Shown: positions 32,959 through 34,190 of the stretch, piece after piece | Numbering within the stretch: the stretch's first letter is position 1 | Layout: the number at the start of each line of letters is the position of its first letter | DNA from: Paludibacteraceae bacterium | GTDB taxonomy: Bacteria > Bacteroidota > Bacteroidia > Bacteroidales > Paludibacteraceae | Direction: 5' to 3' | Assembly: GCA_017457295.1 (NCBI GenBank) | Contig: JAFTHS010000001.1 | Location: forward strand, 1 to 34,190 | Length of the DNA: 34,190 nucleotides | Program-made: the position numbers and the translations under genes | Notes under the pieces: model-generated | Told to the model about the DNA's origin: nothing | Seen by the model: only the letters and a program-made list of their open reading frames with translations | Databases searched by the model: none

Positions 32959-32992
32959 GTATACCAAAGGTATATGAAAGGTATACGATTAA
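32959..32992 (+). repeat. Phased GTATA repeat, copy 2
   Basis: GTATA occurs at 32959, 32970 and 32981, again 11 bases apart, and the block matches copy 1 (29214-29247) at 28 of 34 positions. It begins 71 bases after the XRE gene stop and lies 75 bases before the V-type ATPase promoter. Confidence 0.5.
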
Positions 32993-33066
32993 GTAGGACG
33001 GAAATGCAAGTGTTTTGATACTTGAAAATGACAAAAAAATCGAAAAAGAATAATTTTTAATTATTA

Positions 33067-33098
33067 TTTGCGTATGTCGATTTTTTGTAGTATCTTTG
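33067..33098 (+). promoter_or_regulatory. Promoter of the V-type ATPase operon
   Basis: TTTG (33067-33070), 20 bases, TATCTTTG (33091-33098). The leader of about 75 bases can fold as TTTGGGG (33106-33112) with CCCCGAA (33128-33134), or alternatively ATTTG (33105-33109) with CAAAT (33122-33126). Confidence 0.75.
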
Positions 33099-33177
33099 TG
33101 CGAAATTTGGGGTTTTATTGACAAATGCCCCGAAAGATGGCAAAAACACGAGAAATAATTAATAAAAAATATACAAA

Positions 33178-33762
33178 ATGAATCTATCAGAATTGACCAA
33201 CAAAATCTACGCGGAAGGCGTGGAGAAAGGTAATGCCGAGGCAGCTGCTATCGTGAAGAAAGCACAAGACGAAGCTGCTGCTATCGTGGCTAAAGCCGAG
33301 AAAGAGGCAGCAGATAAACTGGCTGCTGCAGAAGCAAAATTGGCAGAGATGGACAAGAACACTCGTGCCGAGTTGAAACTCTTTGCTGAGCAAAGCGTAA
33401 GCGCACTCAAGACAGAAGTAACCAATCTGCTCACCGAGCAAGTGGCTGCTGACAGCGTGAAAGCTGCTACTGCTGATGCTAAGTTCATGCAAGGCGTGAT
33501 TGCTAAGCTCGCAGAGCAAATGGCGAAAGATGGCGATGTAACTATCGAGGCAAAAGATGCAGAGGCATTGAAGGCATATTTCGCTGCTAATGCAAAAGGT
33601 TTGCTCGAGAAAGGTGTGAAGATCAACGAGGTGAAGGGTATCAAGACCGACTTCGCTATCGTACCTGAGAAAGGTGGCTACAAGTTGAACTTCGGCGAGA
33701 AGGAGTTTGTAGAGTACTTCAAAGAGTTCTTGCGTCCACAATTGATCGATTTGTTGTTCTAA
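33178..33762 (+). CDS. atpE: V-type ATP synthase subunit E
   Basis: A 194-residue peripheral-stalk subunit of a V/A-type rotary ATPase. Residues about 15-70 form a long Ala/Lys/Glu-rich helix typical of subunit E stalks ('EAAAIVKKAQDEAAAIVAKA'), and the C-terminal globular part ends 'EYFKEFLRPQLIDLLF'. It connects the catalytic head to the membrane part. V-type ATPases in anaerobic Bacteroidota may pump Na+ or H+. The stop overlaps the next gene's start by one base (TAATG). The name atpE here means the V-type subunit, not the F-type c subunit. Confidence 0.9.
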   Translation: MNLSELTNKIYAEGVEKGNAEAAAIVKKAQDEAAAIVAKAEKEAADKLAAAEAKLAEMDKNTRAELKLFAEQSVSALKTEVTNLLTEQVAADSVKAATADAKFMQGVIAKLAEQMAKDGDVTIEAKDAEALKAYFAANAKGLLEKGVKINEVKGIKTDFAIVPEKGGYKLNFGEKEFVEYFKEFLRPQLIDLLF

Positions 33763-34190
33763 TGGGTTACGAATGTTTATTAGCTGGTTTGCCTGACTTG
33801 AAAGCGGGTGGAGAGGCACCGATGAGTATCGATGCTCTCATGGAGCTTTTTGGTGAGATGCTCACCGAGAAGGACCTGCAACTGCTTTCAGTGTTGCGTA
33901 TGCCATCTGATGCGCAGGAAGTGCTGGATAAGATTGCCGAGTATGACGAGACAATCTTGAATCAGCCAAGCTGGTGGGAAGACGCACGCGAAGTGCTGTC
34001 TGAAACCGACTTGCGCACGCAGGTGCTGTACGAAATAGGTCTTACAAGTAAAAACGCGTTCGTTCGCAAATGGTTTGCCTTCAACCAAGACATGAACAAT
34101 GTGTTGGCAGCTACTATTTGTCGTCGTCACGGTTTTGATGTGCGTAAGGCAATCGTTGGGCATAACCCTGTGGCAGAGATCTTGCGAAAG
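33762..34190 (+). CDS. DUF2764 family protein, 3' end outside the window
   Basis: The first 143 codons of a DUF2764 protein: 'MGYECLLAGLPDL' start, then Asp/Glu/Leu-rich helices with 'QPSWWEDAREVLSETDLRTQVLYEIGL' in parts. DUF2764 genes lie between subunits E and A in V-type ATPase operons of Bacteroidota and are thought to be related to subunit C. The gene starts inside the subunit E stop codon and is cut by the window end. The next gene outside should be the catalytic subunit A. Confidence 0.85.
   Translation, partial: MGYECLLAGLPDLKAGGEAPMSIDALMELFGEMLTEKDLQLLSVLRMPSDAQEVLDKIAEYDETILNQPSWWEDAREVLSETDLRTQVLYEIGLTSKNAFVRKWFAFNQDMNNVLAATICRRHGFDVRKAIVGHNPVAEILRK

Noticed and set aside
33187..33819. 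210-codon minus-strand frame
   Set aside because: It is the opposite-strand shadow of the Ala/Lys/Glu-rich subunit E gene.
1..34190. tRNA, rRNA, CRISPR array, integrase or insertion sequence
   Set aside because: None was recognised on either strand; no cloverleaf-like arms, regularly spaced identical repeats or transposase motifs were found.

Overview
The window looks like a chromosome segment from a member of the Bacteroidales (Bacteroidota). The evidence is nine promoters of the Bacteroidota type (TTTG or CTTG, 20 bases, TAnnTTTG), short lipoprotein signals of the Bacteroides style, Bacteroidota-only families (DUF4248, VapE/DUF3874, DUF2764 beside a V-type ATPase subunit E), and a composition that appears moderately AT-rich. 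I cannot name the genus.

Layout. (1) 1-2515: three small envelope or secreted genes of unknown role (two lipoproteins, one membrane-like protein) and a gene remnant. (2) 2516-2945: non-coding DNA full of palindromes, including a 61-bp tandem repeat whose two hairpins covary. (3) About 2946-9347: a phage- or satellite-like island with a small DNA-binding regulator behind twin operators, a VapE-type helicase/primase-associated protein, small unknown proteins, DUF4248, a type II restriction-modification pair, more small proteins, and a probable lysis cassette (small membrane protein, DUF5675 protein, spanin-like lipoprotein with a C-terminal membrane anchor). No integrase or transposase lies in the window. 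(4) 9360-22864: minus-strand housekeeping operons, lysS-gpsA-pgi-djlA-rlmH, pheT-small ORF-purN-prfC, and mfd. (5) 23035-29210: a seven-gene plus-strand operon with an iron-sulfur flavoprotein, a C_GCAxxG_C_C protein, a secreted endonuclease I, dihydrolipoyl dehydrogenase, a ProX-like aminoacyl-tRNA deacylase, a GtrA-like protein and a secreted S1/P1 nuclease. (6) 29404-31602: an acidic unknown protein, divergent from cdsA and a lipid A-type acyltransferase. (7) 31603-32479: a long non-coding stretch with strong secondary structure. (8) 32480-34190: an XRE regulator, then the start of a V-type ATPase operon.

The most striking content is the restriction-modification pair at 5664-7483. The endonuclease matches Escherichia coli EcoRI so closely that catalytic D91, E111 and K113 and recognition residues N141, A142, E144, R145, R200 and R203 keep EcoRI numbering. 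The neighbouring methyltransferase matches M.EcoRI. The pair has its own Bacteroidota-type promoter, is bracketed by terminator hairpins, and is more AT-rich than the rest of the island, so it looks like cargo that has become adapted to this host. Position 138 of the endonuclease is threonine, the same change as the laboratory relaxed-specificity mutant A138T of EcoRI.

Identifications come from recognising motifs and remembered family sequences. No database search or folding program was run.
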